Of a stretch of 64,000 nucleotides of DNA, positions 7,053-17,485 are shown in pieces. Under the pieces are notes generated by a model that was not told where the DNA came from, did not search any database, and saw nothing but the letters and a program-made list of their open reading frames with translations. Every line of letters starts with the position of its first letter. The stretch's first letter is position 1. Source of the DNA: Anaerobacillus alkalidiazotrophicus (lineage in GTDB: Bacteria; Bacillota; Bacilli; Bacillales_H; Anaerobacillaceae); NCBI RefSeq assembly GCF_001866055.1, contig NZ_MLQS01000031.1, forward strand, positions 217,031-281,030. Direction: 5' to 3'. A program made the translations under genes and the position numbers.

Positions 7053-8720
7053 TTGATAAAGCAAGATTCAGATAAAATACGTGTTTTTTCTCTGGGCGGC
7101 GTAGGGGAAATTGGAAAAAACATGTATGTAGTAGAGGTAGACAATGACCTAATAGTTGTTGATGCAGGATTAATGTTTCCTGACGATGATATGTTAGGGA
7201 TTGATGTTGTTATACCTGATATTTCCTATTTGTTAGAAAACGAGGATCGTGTAAGAGGAATATTTTTGACACATGGTCATGAAGATCACATTGGTGCTCT
7301 TCCATATATACTACAGAAGATTAGTGTGCCGATTTATGGCACGAAATTGACTCTAGGTATCGTTAAAGCAAAGCTGTCCGAAAATGGTTTAGAAAAATCC
7401 GCCGATTTAAGACTTATTGACAATAATTCGAAACTAATAGTTGGTACGACAACAGTCACATTCTTTAGGACTAATCACAGTATTCCAGATTCTGTTGGCG
7501 TATGCATCGAAACAAAACAAGGCTCAATCGTCCATACGGGTGACTTTAAATTTGATCAAAACCCAGTAGATGGAGTAATTGCAGAAATTGGGAAAATGGC
7601 TAGTATTGGTGAAAAAGGGGTATTATGTCTACTTTCTGACAGTACTAATGCTGAAAGGCCAGGAGTATCTATTTCCGAAAGTGTAGTTGGACAAGGAATT
7701 GCAGATGTTTTTTATCAGTCAAGCGGTAGAATTATTGTCGCTACATTTGCATCAAACGTTCATAGAATTCAACAAATATTTAATGTATCGAAGGCCATGG
7801 ATCGCAAAGTAGTAGTGTCGGGTCGAAGTATGGTAAAAATCGTTTCAATAGCAACGGAACTAGGGTATTTACACATCGACAAAGATATTCTAATAAAAGA
7901 AGAAGATATCAATAAATATGATGATAGCAAAGTCACAATCTTAACGACTGGAAGTCAAGGCGAACCTATGTCTGCGCTTACGAGAATGGCTAAAGGTGCT
8001 CATAAACAAATCGCTATAAAGCCAAGCGATACAATCATTATTTCTGCAACACCAATCCCAGGGAATGAAAAATCGGTAACAAAAGTTGTTGATTTATTAT
8101 ATCGTACAGGTGCTGAGGTTGTTTTTGGTGAGAAGAATGTCCACACAACTGGGCATGGTTGTCAGGAAGAATTAAAGCTGATGTTAAATCTAATGAAACC
8201 AAAGTACTTCATTCCAATTCATGGAGAATTTAAAATGCAGTATGCACATCGAAGTCTCGCGAAGTCTTGTGGTGTGAAAAATGATAACATCTTCTTAATT
8301 GATAAAGGGGAGGTTGTCGAATTTTTTAACGGTGAAGGAAAACCGAGTGGGAAAGTAACCTCTGGAAATGTTTTGATTGATGGTATCGGAGTGGGAGATG
8401 TAGGGAATATCGTCTTAAGAGACCGCCGACTCTTATCTAATGATGGAATTTTAGTAGTTGTTGTTACCTTAAACAAAGAAAATAATGGAATTATTTCTGG
8501 TCCTGATATTATTTCACGAGGATTTGTATATGTGAGGGAAAGTGAAAAGTTACTTGATGAAGCTAATAAGCTCGTCGCAGAAACATTAGCAAAATGCATG
8601 GATGAAAATGTAAACGAATGGTCCTCTTTAAAAAGTAATGTTCGAGATGTCTTGAGTCGATATCTGTATGAGAAAACTCGCCGTAGACCGATGATTTTAC
8701 CAATTATTATGGAAGTATAA
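7053..8720 (+). CDS. rnjB: Ribonuclease J (rnjB locus) with intact active site
   Basis: A 555-residue metallo-beta-lactamase/beta-CASP ribonuclease, exo/endonuclease in mRNA decay and rRNA maturation. Position after dapA, before tepA, and the PIIMEV end match RNase J2 of B. subtilis. The metal-binding motif THGHEDHIGALPY is complete, with HTGDFKFDQ and the late histidine in IPIHGEFKM also present. To my knowledge B. subtilis RNase J2 has degenerate residues at some of these places, so this copy may be catalytically stronger. TTG 7053 is chosen because GGGAGG at 7038-7043 precedes it; ATG 7035 would precede that site. Confidence 0.9.
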   Translation: MIKQDSDKIRVFSLGGVGEIGKNMYVVEVDNDLIVVDAGLMFPDDDMLGIDVVIPDISYLLENEDRVRGIFLTHGHEDHIGALPYILQKISVPIYGTKLTLGIVKAKLSENGLEKSADLRLIDNNSKLIVGTTTVTFFRTNHSIPDSVGVCIETKQGSIVHTGDFKFDQNPVDGVIAEIGKMASIGEKGVLCLLSDSTNAERPGVSISESVVGQGIADVFYQSSGRIIVATFASNVHRIQQIFNVSKAMDRKVVVSGRSMVKIVSIATELGYLHIDKDILIKEEDINKYDDSKVTILTTGSQGEPMSALTRMAKGAHKQIAIKPSDTIIISATPIPGNEKSVTKVVDLLYRTGAEVVFGEKNVHTTGHGCQEELKLMLNLMKPKYFIPIHGEFKMQYAHRSLAKSCGVKNDNIFLIDKGEVVEFFNGEGKPSGKVTSGNVLIDGIGVGDVGNIVLRDRRLLSNDGILVVVVTLNKENNGIISGPDIISRGFVYVRESEKLLDEANKLVAETLAKCMDENVNEWSSLKSNVRDVLSRYLYEKTRRRPMILPIIMEV

Positions 8721-8846
8721 AAAAATGGTTAGTTTAATGATTCATGATCCGCGCCCCTAAGATTTCATATTTAGTTAGGTTGAAACGTTCGTAACTAAAT
8801 GTTTTATGTGGCTCGTTTTTTTACTAATGATGGAATTGAAAAAAAT

Positions 8847-8880
8847 AAAAACTTGGCGATTTTGCCAAGTTTTTATTTTT
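8847..8880 (+). terminator. Intrinsic terminator after rnjB
   Basis: AAAAACTTGGC (8847-8857) pairs perfectly with GCCAAGTTTTT (8864-8874) around a GATTTT loop, and a T run follows. I see nothing else of note in the remaining gap to 9091. Confidence 0.9.
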
Positions 8881-9091
8881 TTAAGGTAATTTAAATTTCT
8901 AACAAAATAAGGAAAAATCTGAAGTTACAAAGCTGTTTCTTTTTGAACTAAAAAAACAGACGTCATGTAATGGGGTGCATTATTAGTTGTAGAGGTGCAA
9001 TTCACCTTTCTTTTTACTAAATGAAAACAGATTCATAAATAACTTAAATAATCTCATACTACTAGTAGGCTTATTTAGAGGAGGATAAAAA

Positions 9092-9826
9092 ATGAATGAT
9101 CGCATGTCAGATACACAGCAAGACGAACAAAAGGAACAAAAACCATCGGGTATTGTAGAGAAAATTCAACAATTAGGACAAACAAATGTTGCCCAAATGG
9201 AACAATCAAATATACATGTCGTTACAATTATTGGTCAGATAGAAGGCCATATGCAATTACCACCACAAAATAAGACAACCAAGTACGAACATATAATTCC
9301 CCAGCTCGTTGCAGCTGAACAAAACCCTAAACTAGAAGGTATGTTGGTTATATTAAACACAGTAGGTGGGGACGTTGAAGCAGGGCTCGCGATTGCTGAA
9401 ATGATCTCAACGATGTCAAAACCTACAGTTACATTAGTATTAGGAGGAGGCCATTCCATTGGTGTACCGATAGCAGTGGCTTCAAACTATAGCTATATTG
9501 CAGAAACGGCTACAATGACGATTCATCCGGTTCGTTTAACTGGCTTAGTGATAGGTGTTCCTCAGACATTTGAGTATTTGGATAAAATGCAAGAACGAGT
9601 TATAAAGTTTGTAACGAATAATTCTACAATTACCGAAGAAAAATTTAAAGAATTAATGTTTTCCAAAGGGAACTTAACAAGAGATATTGGAACAAATGTA
9701 GTGGGTCCAGATGCCGTCAAGTATGGAATTATAAATGAGGTTGGTGGTATTGGTAAAGCGATAGCGAAGCTTAACGAACTAATTGAACAAAATCGGAATG
9801 TTGATGGAGGAGAGATTATGCAATGA
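9092..9826 (+). CDS. tepA: ClpP-like serine protease TepA
   Basis: A 244-residue member of the ClpP/crotonase protease fold, called TepA (translocation-enhancing protein) or YmfB in B. subtilis, where it has been linked to protein export and to degradation of small acid-soluble spore proteins. The nucleophile serine lies in [15 protein letters not shown] near residue 128, and a candidate catalytic histidine in MTIHPVRL. No signal peptide is evident. The ATG follows GAGGAGG. The stop overlaps the next start (ATGA), so the two are coupled. Confidence 0.9.
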   Translation: MNDRMSDTQQDEQKEQKPSGIVEKIQQLGQTNVAQMEQSNIHVVTIIGQIEGHMQLPPQNKTTKYEHIIPQLVAAEQNPKLEGMLVILNTVGGDVEAGLAIAEMISTMSKPTVTLVLGGGHSIGVPIAVASNYSYIAETATMTIHPVRLTGLVIGVPQTFEYLDKMQERVIKFVTNNSTITEEKFKELMFSKGNLTRDIGTNVVGPDAVKYGIINEVGGIGKAIAKLNELIEQNRNVDGGEIMQ

Positions 9827-10035
9827 TTCTTTATACGACAATGCCAGAGGAATTTATTTTTCCTCATCAGGATGAAGTGTTTTCGAAACAAATCACCATA
9901 GAAATTAAAGAAGGGCAGTTAATAGTTGAACAAGTTTCTAACCATGAATTTAGGATCGTTCGATTACTTAGTACAGACCCTATGGCATTTTTGAATGAAA
10001 ATTATTCACCTGGGAAGATGATTGCACTATATTAA
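9823..10035 (+). CDS. ymzA: YlzJ-like small protein
   Basis: A 70-residue soluble protein ([14 protein letters not shown] start, [19 protein letters not shown] end) matching the YlzJ-like family found after tepA in Bacilli. Function is unknown. It overlaps the tepA stop by 4 nt, so it is translated from the tepA mRNA. The symbol is given by position (tepA-ymzA-spoIIIE in B. subtilis). Confidence 0.8.
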   Translation: MILYTTMPEEFIFPHQDEVFSKQITIEIKEGQLIVEQVSNHEFRIVRLLSTDPMAFLNENYSPGKMIALY

Positions 10036-10067
10036 CTCCATTTCTCTAGTTTTTATTTTTGAGATTA

Positions 10068-10076
10068 TGGTATAAT
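10068..10076 (+). promoter_or_regulatory. Extended -10 promoter candidate upstream of spoIIIE
   Basis: TGGTATAAT (TG extension plus a perfect -10) ends at 10076 with no clear -35. A transcript from here would meet the hairpin at 10103-10128 before reaching spoIIIE. Confidence 0.4.
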
Positions 10077-10102
10077 AAGCATATTCAAGAAATGATTGCA
10101 TA

Positions 10103-10134
10103 GAAGCAGCCGTATCATCGGCTGCTTCTTCATT
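10103..10134 (+). terminator. Intrinsic terminator between ymzA and spoIIIE
   Basis: GAAGCAGCCG (10103-10112) and CGGCTGCTTC (10119-10128) form a perfect 10-bp stem with loop TATCAT, followed by TTCATTC. It ends the tepA-ymzA unit. Confidence 0.8.
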
Positions 10135-10213
10135 CATACATTACAAAGACTATGGTAGGATTTTCATTCTAGTTGATCCTAATTTTTAGAAGTTTTAATT
10201 AAGAGGTGAAACA

Positions 10214-12556
10214 ATGGCTACAAGAAAAAAACAAAAAAAAGTAGAGTGGAAAAAGCAACTCACATTTGAACTAATTGGTCTTTTCCTAATAGTGTTAGCT
10301 TCTGTTTCCTTTGCTAGTTTAGGAAGTGTCGGGGAAGGACTTACTCACCTATTTAGGTTTTTTCTAGGTGAGTGGCATGTAGCATTAACGATTGGTTTAT
10401 TTTTCATATCATTATATTTAATGATAAAAAGAAAGTCTCCTAACTTTATGTCAAGGAGATTAGTTGGTATTTATTTATTAGTTTTTTCATTTGTTTTATT
10501 AAGTCATATTCGCTTGTTTGACCTTTTTTCAAAACAAGGTGAATTTATTGATGGCTCTGTTATTCGAAATACATGGGAATTATATTGGTTACAAGTAAAA
10601 GGAGATACATCTATTACTGACCTTGGGGGAGGTATGGTAGGTGCTATTGGATTTGCCATCACTCACTTTTTATTTGCGGCTAGTGGTACTGTTGTCTTTT
10701 CTTTATTTATTATTATTACAGGGATAATATTAATAACTGGAAAATCATTTACTGATATAATATTAAATTTTCTTACTTATTTCGGAACAACTTTTTCCAC
10801 AATAACTAATAAAATAAAAACATATTTAATAAATGTAAAGCAGCAATTTCATAATAAATGGGAAGAAAAAAAGCAGAAACAAACAGAAAAATCACCAGTG
10901 ATTGTTACAGGAGTAAGTAATCAAGAGGATGGAAATGACCAAAAACCACAACCTGAACCAATTATTTATGACTTTTCAAAAAGAGCGTATGAAACTGACT
11001 CAGATAAAACAGAGAATAATAGTCATCCAATGAGTTCAGAAGAAGAAACGGCCGAAAAAGAGGTTGAAGTACATAATACTGGTGTATCTAAAGAAGCACT
11101 TATTGTATCTGTAGAGACAAATGAAAATTACTTGGTGCCATCTTTGGAGTTATTACAAAATCCAAAGAAAAATAATCAATTCCTAGAAAGACAACATATT
11201 TCTGCAAATGCAAAAAAACTTGAACAAACGCTAGAAAGCTTTGGTGTTAAAGCGAAAGTTTCTAAAGTTCATTTAGGACCTGCGGTTACGAAGTATGAAG
11301 TTTATCCTAATATAGGTGTAAAGGTAAGTAAAATTGTAAATCTTGCTGACGATTTGGCATTAGCCTTAGCAGCTAAAGATATACGTATTGAAGCTCCAAT
11401 TCCAGGTAAATCTGCAATTGGTATTGAAGTACCAAACCAAGAAGTGGCTATTGTAACACTGAAAGAAGTTTTAGATGCTACAACCACATTAATAGAAGCA
11501 TCAAAACTACTAATTGGTCTTGGGAGAGATATATCTGGTGATCCAGTTCTAGCAGAACTCAATAAAATGCCTCACCTTCTTGTAGCAGGGGCCACAGGAA
11601 GCGGTAAAAGTGTTTGTATTAATGGGATTATTGTAAGTATTCTCATGAGAGCAAAACCTCACGAAGTAAAACTAATGATGATAGACCCTAAAATGGTAGA
11701 ATTAAATGTTTATAATGGTATTCCTCACTTATTAGCACCTGTTGTTACGGAACCTAAAAAGGCTTCACAAGCTTTGAAAAAAGTAGTAAATGAAATGGAA
11801 CGCCGTTATGAGTTGTTTGCTCATACAGGCACAAGAAATATTGAAGGATATAATACATTAATAAAAAATCAAAATGAAACTAGTGATGCTAAGCAAGCTA
11901 CGTTGCCGTACATTGTTGTCATTGTAGACGAGCTAGCTGATCTAATGATGGTCGCTTCAAGTGATGTAGAAGATAGTATAACAAGGCTAGCACAAATGGC
12001 TAGAGCTGCAGGTATCCACTTAATTATTGCGACACAAAGACCTTCAGTTGATGTTATTACTGGTGTTATTAAAGCAAATATCCCATCTAGAATTGCGTTT
12101 GGGGTTTCTTCACAAACTGATTCAAGAACGATCCTTGATATGGGTGGTGCGGAAAAATTATTAGGTAGAGGGGACATGCTCTTTTTACCTGTTGGAGCAT
12201 CAAAACCTGTTCGTGTGCAGGGAGCTTTTCTTTCTGATGATGAAGTTGAAAAAATTGTTAATTTTGTGATCGCCCAACAAAAAGCCCAATATCAAGAAGA
12301 TATGATGCCAAAAGAAGAAGATCAAGCCTCAGAGGATGTTGGCGATGATTTATACGAATCTGCTGTTGATTTAGTTACTGAAATGAACACAGCTTCTGTT
12401 TCTATGTTACAACGTAGATTTAGAATCGGATACACGAGAGCTGCTAGACTAATTGACGAAATGGAAGCTCGTGGCATTGTTGGTCCGTATGAAGGAAGTA
12501 AGCCTAGAGAGGTTCTTGTCTCAAAAAGAACTGAGAGTGATGTATCATCTGGGTAA
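10214..12556 (+). CDS. spoIIIE: FtsK/SpoIIIE family DNA translocase
   Basis: A 780-residue septal DNA pump. In Bacillus SpoIIIE moves the chromosome into the forespore at the polar septum and clears trapped DNA. The N-terminal third has four or more membrane segments (for example [17 protein letters not shown]). A charged linker follows, about residues 200-300. The RecA-like motor has Walker [10 protein letters not shown] near residue 458 and Walker [16 protein letters not shown]-terminal winged-helix gamma domain ([19 protein letters not shown]) reads orienting DNA sequences. The start follows AGAGGTG. Length and context match B. subtilis SpoIIIE. Confidence 0.95.
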   Translation: MATRKKQKKVEWKKQLTFELIGLFLIVLASVSFASLGSVGEGLTHLFRFFLGEWHVALTIGLFFISLYLMIKRKSPNFMSRRLVGIYLLVFSFVLLSHIRLFDLFSKQGEFIDGSVIRNTWELYWLQVKGDTSITDLGGGMVGAIGFAITHFLFAASGTVVFSLFIIITGIILITGKSFTDIILNFLTYFGTTFSTITNKIKTYLINVKQQFHNKWEEKKQKQTEKSPVIVTGVSNQEDGNDQKPQPEPIIYDFSKRAYETDSDKTENNSHPMSSEEETAEKEVEVHNTGVSKEALIVSVETNENYLVPSLELLQNPKKNNQFLERQHISANAKKLEQTLESFGVKAKVSKVHLGPAVTKYEVYPNIGVKVSKIVNLADDLALALAAKDIRIEAPIPGKSAIGIEVPNQEVAIVTLKEVLDATTTLIEASKLLIGLGRDISGDPVLAELNKMPHLLVAGATGSGKSVCINGIIVSILMRAKPHEVKLMMIDPKMVELNVYNGIPHLLAPVVTEPKKASQALKKVVNEMERRYELFAHTGTRNIEGYNTLIKNQNETSDAKQATLPYIVVIVDELADLMMVASSDVEDSITRLAQMARAAGIHLIIATQRPSVDVITGVIKANIPSRIAFGVSSQTDSRTILDMGGAEKLLGRGDMLFLPVGASKPVRVQGAFLSDDEVEKIVNFVIAQQKAQYQEDMMPKEEDQASEDVGDDLYESAVDLVTEMNTASVSMLQRRFRIGYTRAARLIDEMEARGIVGPYEGSKPREVLVSKRTESDVSSG

Positions 12557-12675
12557 AGCATAACTTTAGTTCTAAGCTTGATCGTTTAGAGTCTCGAAGC
12601 CTAAAATGTGAAAATTCTTAACACAAAATAAGTTTACACAATTATGGAATTGAAATAGGTAGTGGAGGGAAGTAT

Positions 12676-13395
12676 GTGATTAAGTCTGATCATCGACCAT
12701 TATATTTACAAGTTATCGATAAAATTAAAAATGATATAGAAGAAGGGATCTATGAAGCTGGTGAACGTTTACCTTCTGAGTTTGAATTATCAAAACAGTT
12801 AGGTGTAAGTAGGGCTACATTACGTGAAGCGCTAAGAATCCTTGAGGATGAAAATGTTATTACTAGGCGTCATGGAGTTGGAACGTTTATTTGTAGTAAG
12901 CCAATATTTTCATCTGGTATAGAGGAGTTATTTAGTATTACTGATATGATAAAACGTGGAAATAAAAAACCAGGTACTATATTCGTATCGTCTGAATTAG
13001 TTACAGCGACCGAAGATGATATTGAAAAGTTCCAGATAGAAGATCTTGATGAAGTCAGGATTGTCAAACGGGTTCGTACAGCAAATGACGATCCTGTGGT
13101 TTATTGTTTAGATAAAATTCCTAAAGTTTACTTACGAAATCGCGAATCTTCTTATGAACAATCCATTTTTGAAAGGTTAGAAAAAGAAGGGACATCGATT
13201 TCCTACGCTATAACACAAATCGAACCAATAGGGTACCATGAAGAAGTTTCAGAAATTTTACGATGTGGACCCCAAACAGCATTACTCGTCTTAAGACAAA
13301 TGCACTACGATGATCAAGAACGACCAATCCTTTACTCTATTAACTATTTTCGGGCGGATCAATTTATATTTCATGTGCTAAGAAAGCGAGTATAA
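12676..13395 (+). CDS. ymfC: GntR family transcriptional regulator (HutC type)
   Basis: A 239-residue regulator. An N-terminal GntR winged helix-turn-helix (residues 1-70, [21 protein letters not shown]) is followed by a UTRA ligand-binding domain ending in [18 protein letters not shown]. The ligand is unknown. GTG 12676 is used, with GGAGGGA at 12664-12670; an ATG at 12674 is out of frame. In B. subtilis ymfC follows spoIIIE, as here. There is no terminator between them, though a 119-bp gap could hold a promoter. Confidence 0.88.
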   Translation: MIKSDHRPLYLQVIDKIKNDIEEGIYEAGERLPSEFELSKQLGVSRATLREALRILEDENVITRRHGVGTFICSKPIFSSGIEELFSITDMIKRGNKKPGTIFVSSELVTATEDDIEKFQIEDLDEVRIVKRVRTANDDPVVYCLDKIPKVYLRNRESSYEQSIFERLEKEGTSISYAITQIEPIGYHEEVSEILRCGPQTALLVLRQMHYDDQERPILYSINYFRADQFIFHVLRKRV

Positions 13396-13491
13396 CATTT
13401 TCTTTATATTTCTTAAGATACTAACATAAAATTATAAGGGAACCTTCTAGTTGGGTCATATCACCTCTTCAAGAAGGATAAACTATAAAAT

Positions 13492-13516
13492 AGAGATCCT
13501 ATATGGATCTCTTTTT
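13492..13516 (+). terminator. Intrinsic terminator after ymfC
   Basis: AGAGATCC (13492-13499) pairs with GGATCTCT (13505-13512), and a T run follows. A perfect -10 box TATAAT at 13541-13546 downstream may start the ymfF unit. Confidence 0.8.
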
Positions 13517-13590
13517 AACATTTTTCCTTTTTTTATCGGTTATAATAAGAATTAGATTTACTAATAAGCTGGAATACAAGGAGTGAGGAA

Positions 13591-14880
13591 TTGTTGGATA
13601 CGACTTCAAAGGTGAAAGATATGAAGGCTAATGGCCTAGACCTTCATGTAATTGAAACAAAGCAATATAAAACAAATACAATTGTATTACATATTAAGGC
13701 ACCACTCACAAAAGAAACCGTTACGAAACGAACGCTACTTCCATATGTACTACAAAGTGGTACAGAAAACTTTTCTTCTAGACAAGAAATTAGAAGTAAT
13801 TTAGATGAAATTTATGGAGCTACCCTCACAGCAGATGTAAGTAAAAAGGGAGAAAATCATATATTATCGTTTCGTATGGATGTGGTCAATGAAAACTATT
13901 TAAAAGATAAAACCCCGTTATTAGAGGAAGCTCTTAAGTTATTGGCAGAAATTCTTCTTAAACCAGTTAAAGAGTCAGGAGTATTTCAAAGTACAATTGT
14001 TGCAAATGAAAAGCGAAATTTAAAACAGAGGATACAGTCTATTTTTGATGATAAAATTCGCTATGCAAATATGCGTGTTACTGAAGAGATGTGTAAAGAA
14101 GAACCTTATGGGATAAATGTGTGGGGTTATGAAGATGAAATTGACGATGTAAATCCTGAGGATCTTTATCACCAGTACACTTCCATGCTTTCAAACGATG
14201 GGTTTGATTTATATGTTGTTGGTGATGTAAAAAGTGAAAACATCCAAGAGTTGGTAAGTAAATATTTCACATTTACCAATAATGGTAAGCAAGGACAAAA
14301 TAAGGTTGCTAATAGCAAAAAAGAAATAGAAAAAGAACATGTAGTAATTGAGGAACAAGATGTTAAGCAAGGAAAGCTACATATTGGCTTTCGCACAAAT
14401 ACCACTTATCAAGACGATGATTATTTTGCAATGCAAATGTTTAACGGATTATTTGGCGGATTTTCTCATTCGAAACTTTTTATTAACGTACGTGAAAAAG
14501 CAAGTCTAGCTTATTATGCTTCTTCTAGGTTTGAAAGTCATAAAGGAATATTAATGGTTATGTCTGGAATTGAATTTAAGAACTATGACCAAGCAGTCAC
14601 AATAATAAAAGAGCAACTGAAAAGTATGCAGAGTGGTGACTTTACTGATGAAGAAATAAAACAAACTAAGGCAGTAATTAAAAATCAACTGCTTGAGACT
14701 GTTGATGTAGCAAAAGGCTTTGTTGAATTACTATATCACAATGCTGTAGGGGCTAAATCAAGAACAATTGATGAATGGTTAAACGGTATTGAAAATGTCA
14801 CGAGAGATGACATTATAAATGTAGGAAAAAAAATACAGCTAGATACAATTTATTTCCTAAAAGGAAAGGGGGCTAGTTAG
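13591..14880 (+). CDS. ymfF: M16 family peptidase-like protein lacking the zinc motif (YmfF)
   Basis: A 429-residue M16-fold protein. Where active members carry HxxEH, this protein has LLPYVLQSGTENFSS, so it cannot bind zinc there. The C-terminal half keeps LFINVREKASLAYYASS, the partner-domain signature. It abuts ymfH, which has the intact motif, so the two probably form an inactive/active heterodimer as in processing peptidases and the AlbE/AlbF pair (inference). TTG 13591 follows CAAGGAGTGAGG; the next codon, also TTG, is an alternative start. Confidence 0.9.
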   Translation: MLDTTSKVKDMKANGLDLHVIETKQYKTNTIVLHIKAPLTKETVTKRTLLPYVLQSGTENFSSRQEIRSNLDEIYGATLTADVSKKGENHILSFRMDVVNENYLKDKTPLLEEALKLLAEILLKPVKESGVFQSTIVANEKRNLKQRIQSIFDDKIRYANMRVTEEMCKEEPYGINVWGYEDEIDDVNPEDLYHQYTSMLSNDGFDLYVVGDVKSENIQELVSKYFTFTNNGKQGQNKVANSKKEIEKEHVVIEEQDVKQGKLHIGFRTNTTYQDDDYFAMQMFNGLFGGFSHSKLFINVREKASLAYYASSRFESHKGILMVMSGIEFKNYDQAVTIIKEQLKSMQSGDFTDEEIKQTKAVIKNQLLETVDVAKGFVELLYHNAVGAKSRTIDEWLNGIENVTRDDIINVGKKIQLDTIYFLKGKGAS

Positions 14881-16164
14881 ATGGAAAAAATTGATTTTGA
14901 GCAACTGAATGAAACCTTATATCACGAAACATTAGAAAACGGATTAGAAGTGTATATTGTACCAAAACAAGGTTTTAATAAAACATATGCTACGTTTACT
15001 ACGAAGTATGGTTCAATTGATAACCACTTTATTCCTCTTGGTGAGAGTGAGCCATTAAAAGTACCTGATGGTATAGCTCACTTTTTAGAGCACAAGATGT
15101 TTGAGGACGAAGAAGGTGATGTCTTTCAACTGTTCAGTAAACAAGGAGCATCTGCAAATGCATTTACAAGCTTTACAAGAACGGCCTATTTGTTTTCTAG
15201 CACATCCGATGTAGATAAAAATATTGAAACACTCCTTGATTTTGTACAACACCCGTACTTTACTGAAGAAAGTGTAGAAAAGGAGAAGGGAATTATCGGC
15301 CAAGAAATAACGATGTACGATGATAACCCAGACTGGAGGGTTTATTTTGGTGTCATTGAAAATATGTACAAAAATCACCCAGTAAAAATTGACATAGCCG
15401 GAACAATACCATCGATTGATAAAATTACGAAAGATCTATTATATCAATGTTACGAAACGTTCTATCATCCAAAGAACATGGTTTTATTTGTTATCGGGCC
15501 TATTGACCCAAATGAAACAATTGAATTAGTTCAAGCTAATCAATCGAAAAAAAACTTTAAAGAAATGGAAAATATAAAGAGAATTTTTGATGATGAACCA
15601 GCTGCAGTAGCAAAAAAGAAAGAAACTTTGAAGATGTCAGTTCATACACCAAAATGTTTAGTTGGCTTTAAAGAAAAGAATCCTAACAGACAAGGGGAAG
15701 AATTGTTAAAGCATGAACTTTCTATTAATATAATTTTGGATATTATGCTAGGACAGAGTTCTAATAATTATGAGGAACTATATAATGAAGGGTTAATTGA
15801 CGATTCTTTTTCATTTGACTATTCAGCAGAAAAAGGTTTTGGGTTTTCAATTATTGGTGGTGATACGAAAGATCCAGATATGTTAGTGAGTCGCCTCCAA
15901 GAAATGATACAATCATTTTTATCTACACCTTTAGATGAAGAAGTTTTTCGTCGGAGTATAAAGAAAAAAATTGGTGCATTCATGAGATCGCTAAATTCAC
16001 CAGAATTTATAGCTAATCAATTTACAAGATATCAATTCAATAACATGAACTTGTTTAATGTCGTTGAAACATTAGAAGGACTATCGATTCAACAACTTGA
16101 ACAGACAATGAAAGAGCATTTTGATTTAGAAATGTTTACGGTTTGCCAAGTGCTTCCAAAATAA
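14881..16164 (+). CDS. ymfH: M16 family zinc peptidase (YmfH)
   Basis: A 427-residue active-type M16 peptidase. The zinc/catalytic motif HFLEH is at residues 67-71 (GIAHFLEHKMFE), with the downstream metal-ligand glutamate expected in EKEKGIIGQEI. The ASANAFTSFTRTAYLFSS segment is typical. Its ATG follows the ymfF stop with no gap, so the pair is co-translated. Substrate is unknown; it is presumably cytoplasmic, as no signal peptide is seen. Confidence 0.92.
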   Translation: MEKIDFEQLNETLYHETLENGLEVYIVPKQGFNKTYATFTTKYGSIDNHFIPLGESEPLKVPDGIAHFLEHKMFEDEEGDVFQLFSKQGASANAFTSFTRTAYLFSSTSDVDKNIETLLDFVQHPYFTEESVEKEKGIIGQEITMYDDNPDWRVYFGVIENMYKNHPVKIDIAGTIPSIDKITKDLLYQCYETFYHPKNMVLFVIGPIDPNETIELVQANQSKKNFKEMENIKRIFDDEPAAVAKKKETLKMSVHTPKCLVGFKEKNPNRQGEELLKHELSINIILDIMLGQSSNNYEELYNEGLIDDSFSFDYSAEKGFGFSIIGGDTKDPDMLVSRLQEMIQSFLSTPLDEEVFRRSIKKKIGAFMRSLNSPEFIANQFTRYQFNNMNLFNVVETLEGLSIQQLEQTMKEHFDLEMFTVCQVLPK

Positions 16165-16189
16165 AAATAAAAAAGGTATGAGGAGAACA

Positions 16190-16903
16190 GTGAAGTTTGC
16201 TTTAATAACAGGTGCTAGTGGTGGAATCGGCAAAGAAATAGCTCGCAGTTTCGCCAAGGAAGGGTATCAATTATACTTACATTATCATGAAAATGAACAA
16301 AGTATTGATGAATTAATAACGGAGATAAAAAACGTAGAGGTCTGGAAAGTAAAAGCTGATTTATCCACGAAAGAAGGAGTAATGCAAATAGTGGATGCCA
16401 TTCATACTCCAATAGATTGTCTTGTGTTAAACAGTGGAAAAAGCTATGTTGGTTTAATGACGGATATGACAGATCAAGAGGTCGAAGCTATGGTATTTCT
16501 TAATATAACGAGCCCTTTCTTACTTACTAAAGCACTATTACCTTCTATGATAAATAATAAAAGTGGAAAAATAGTTGCAATTTCTTCTATCTGGGGTATA
16601 ACTGGTGCTTCATGCGAAGTGTTATATTCGACAGTTAAAGGTGGATTAAATACGTTTGTAAAAGCTCTCGCTAAAGAAGTGGCTCCTAGTGGAATAAGAG
16701 TAAATGGGGTTGCTCCCGGAGCTATTTCAACAAAAATGCTAGATGAGTTTAGTAAGGAAGATATAGACGAACTTTGTAATGAAATACCTATGGGTAGGTT
16801 AGGTAATGCAACGGAAGTGGCTGATCTAGTTACATTCCTAAGTTCAGAAAAAGCCTCGTATATAAATGGTCAAATAATTGGAATAAACGGCGCTTGGCAT
16901 TAG
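16190..16903 (+). CDS. ymfI: SDR family oxidoreductase (YmfI, EF-P 5-aminopentanone reductase type)
   Basis: A short-chain dehydrogenase of about 237 residues. NAD(P) motif TGASGGIG lies at the N-terminus, with catalytic residues S (AISSIWG), Y and K (YSTVKGG) and C-terminal NGQIIGINGAW. The B. subtilis ortholog YmfI reduces 5-aminopentanone on elongation factor P; this assignment comes by synteny and similarity. Start choice: GTG 16190 gives MKFALITGASGG after AGGAGA, with rather short spacing. ATG 16178 adds four residues but has no spaced ribosome site. Confidence 0.85.
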   Translation: MKFALITGASGGIGKEIARSFAKEGYQLYLHYHENEQSIDELITEIKNVEVWKVKADLSTKEGVMQIVDAIHTPIDCLVLNSGKSYVGLMTDMTDQEVEAMVFLNITSPFLLTKALLPSMINNKSGKIVAISSIWGITGASCEVLYSTVKGGLNTFVKALAKEVAPSGIRVNGVAPGAISTKMLDEFSKEDIDELCNEIPMGRLGNATEVADLVTFLSSEKASYINGQIIGINGAWH

Positions 16904-16992
16904 CTTTATTTATCCCACACAAAATGATACTTGTATATTTTTGTTTCTCTTTTGACAAAATAACATTGAATACAAACTAAGGAGGGACAAAA

Positions 16993-17238
16993 ATGTCTGT
17001 ATTAGATAATTGGGACCAATGGAAAGATTTCTTAGGAGATCGTTTGCAACAAGCTCAACAAGAAGGTATGAATGATCGAGTAATTAATGATGTTGCTTAT
17101 CAAGTTGGAGAATACTTAGCAAAGCAAGTTGAACCTAAAAACGATCAAGAACGAGTGTTAGCAGATCTTTGGAATGTTGCTTCAGAAGAGGAACAGCACG
17201 CAATTGCTAATATGATGGTTAAATTAGTTAAAAGTTAA
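16993..17238 (+). CDS. ymfJ: DUF3243 family protein YmfJ
   Basis: An 81-residue acidic, helical protein (MSVLDNWDQWKDFLGDRLQQA start) of the DUF3243 family. It has no membrane segments or cysteines. It is conserved between ymfI and ymfK in Bacilli; function unknown. The ATG follows AAGGAGGG with ideal spacing. A terminator follows directly. Confidence 0.88.
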   Translation: MSVLDNWDQWKDFLGDRLQQAQQEGMNDRVINDVAYQVGEYLAKQVEPKNDQERVLADLWNVASEEEQHAIANMMVKLVKS

Positions 17239-17255
17239 TATATGTTTAAAAGAGT

Positions 17256-17287
17256 TAGGTGTTGCTTGGATGCAACACCTATTTTCA
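17256..17287 (+). terminator. Intrinsic terminator after ymfJ
   Basis: TAGGTGTTGC (17256-17265) and GCAACACCTA (17272-17281) form a 10-bp stem, followed by TTTTC. Confidence 0.8.
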
Positions 17288-17485
17288 TAAAAAAATGGTA
17301 AATAATGATCTACTTTAATATTTAAGTCAATAAACATATAAATATGACTTTCATTCAGCAAAAAAATGAATTATGATATAAAAAAGATACTCTGAAGATT
17401 TTTTGTGTATTTGATTAATGCTTATGTAGTAAATTATCAGTTCTTACTATTTATTTTCCATTACTTTGGGGAAAGGAGTTGAACT

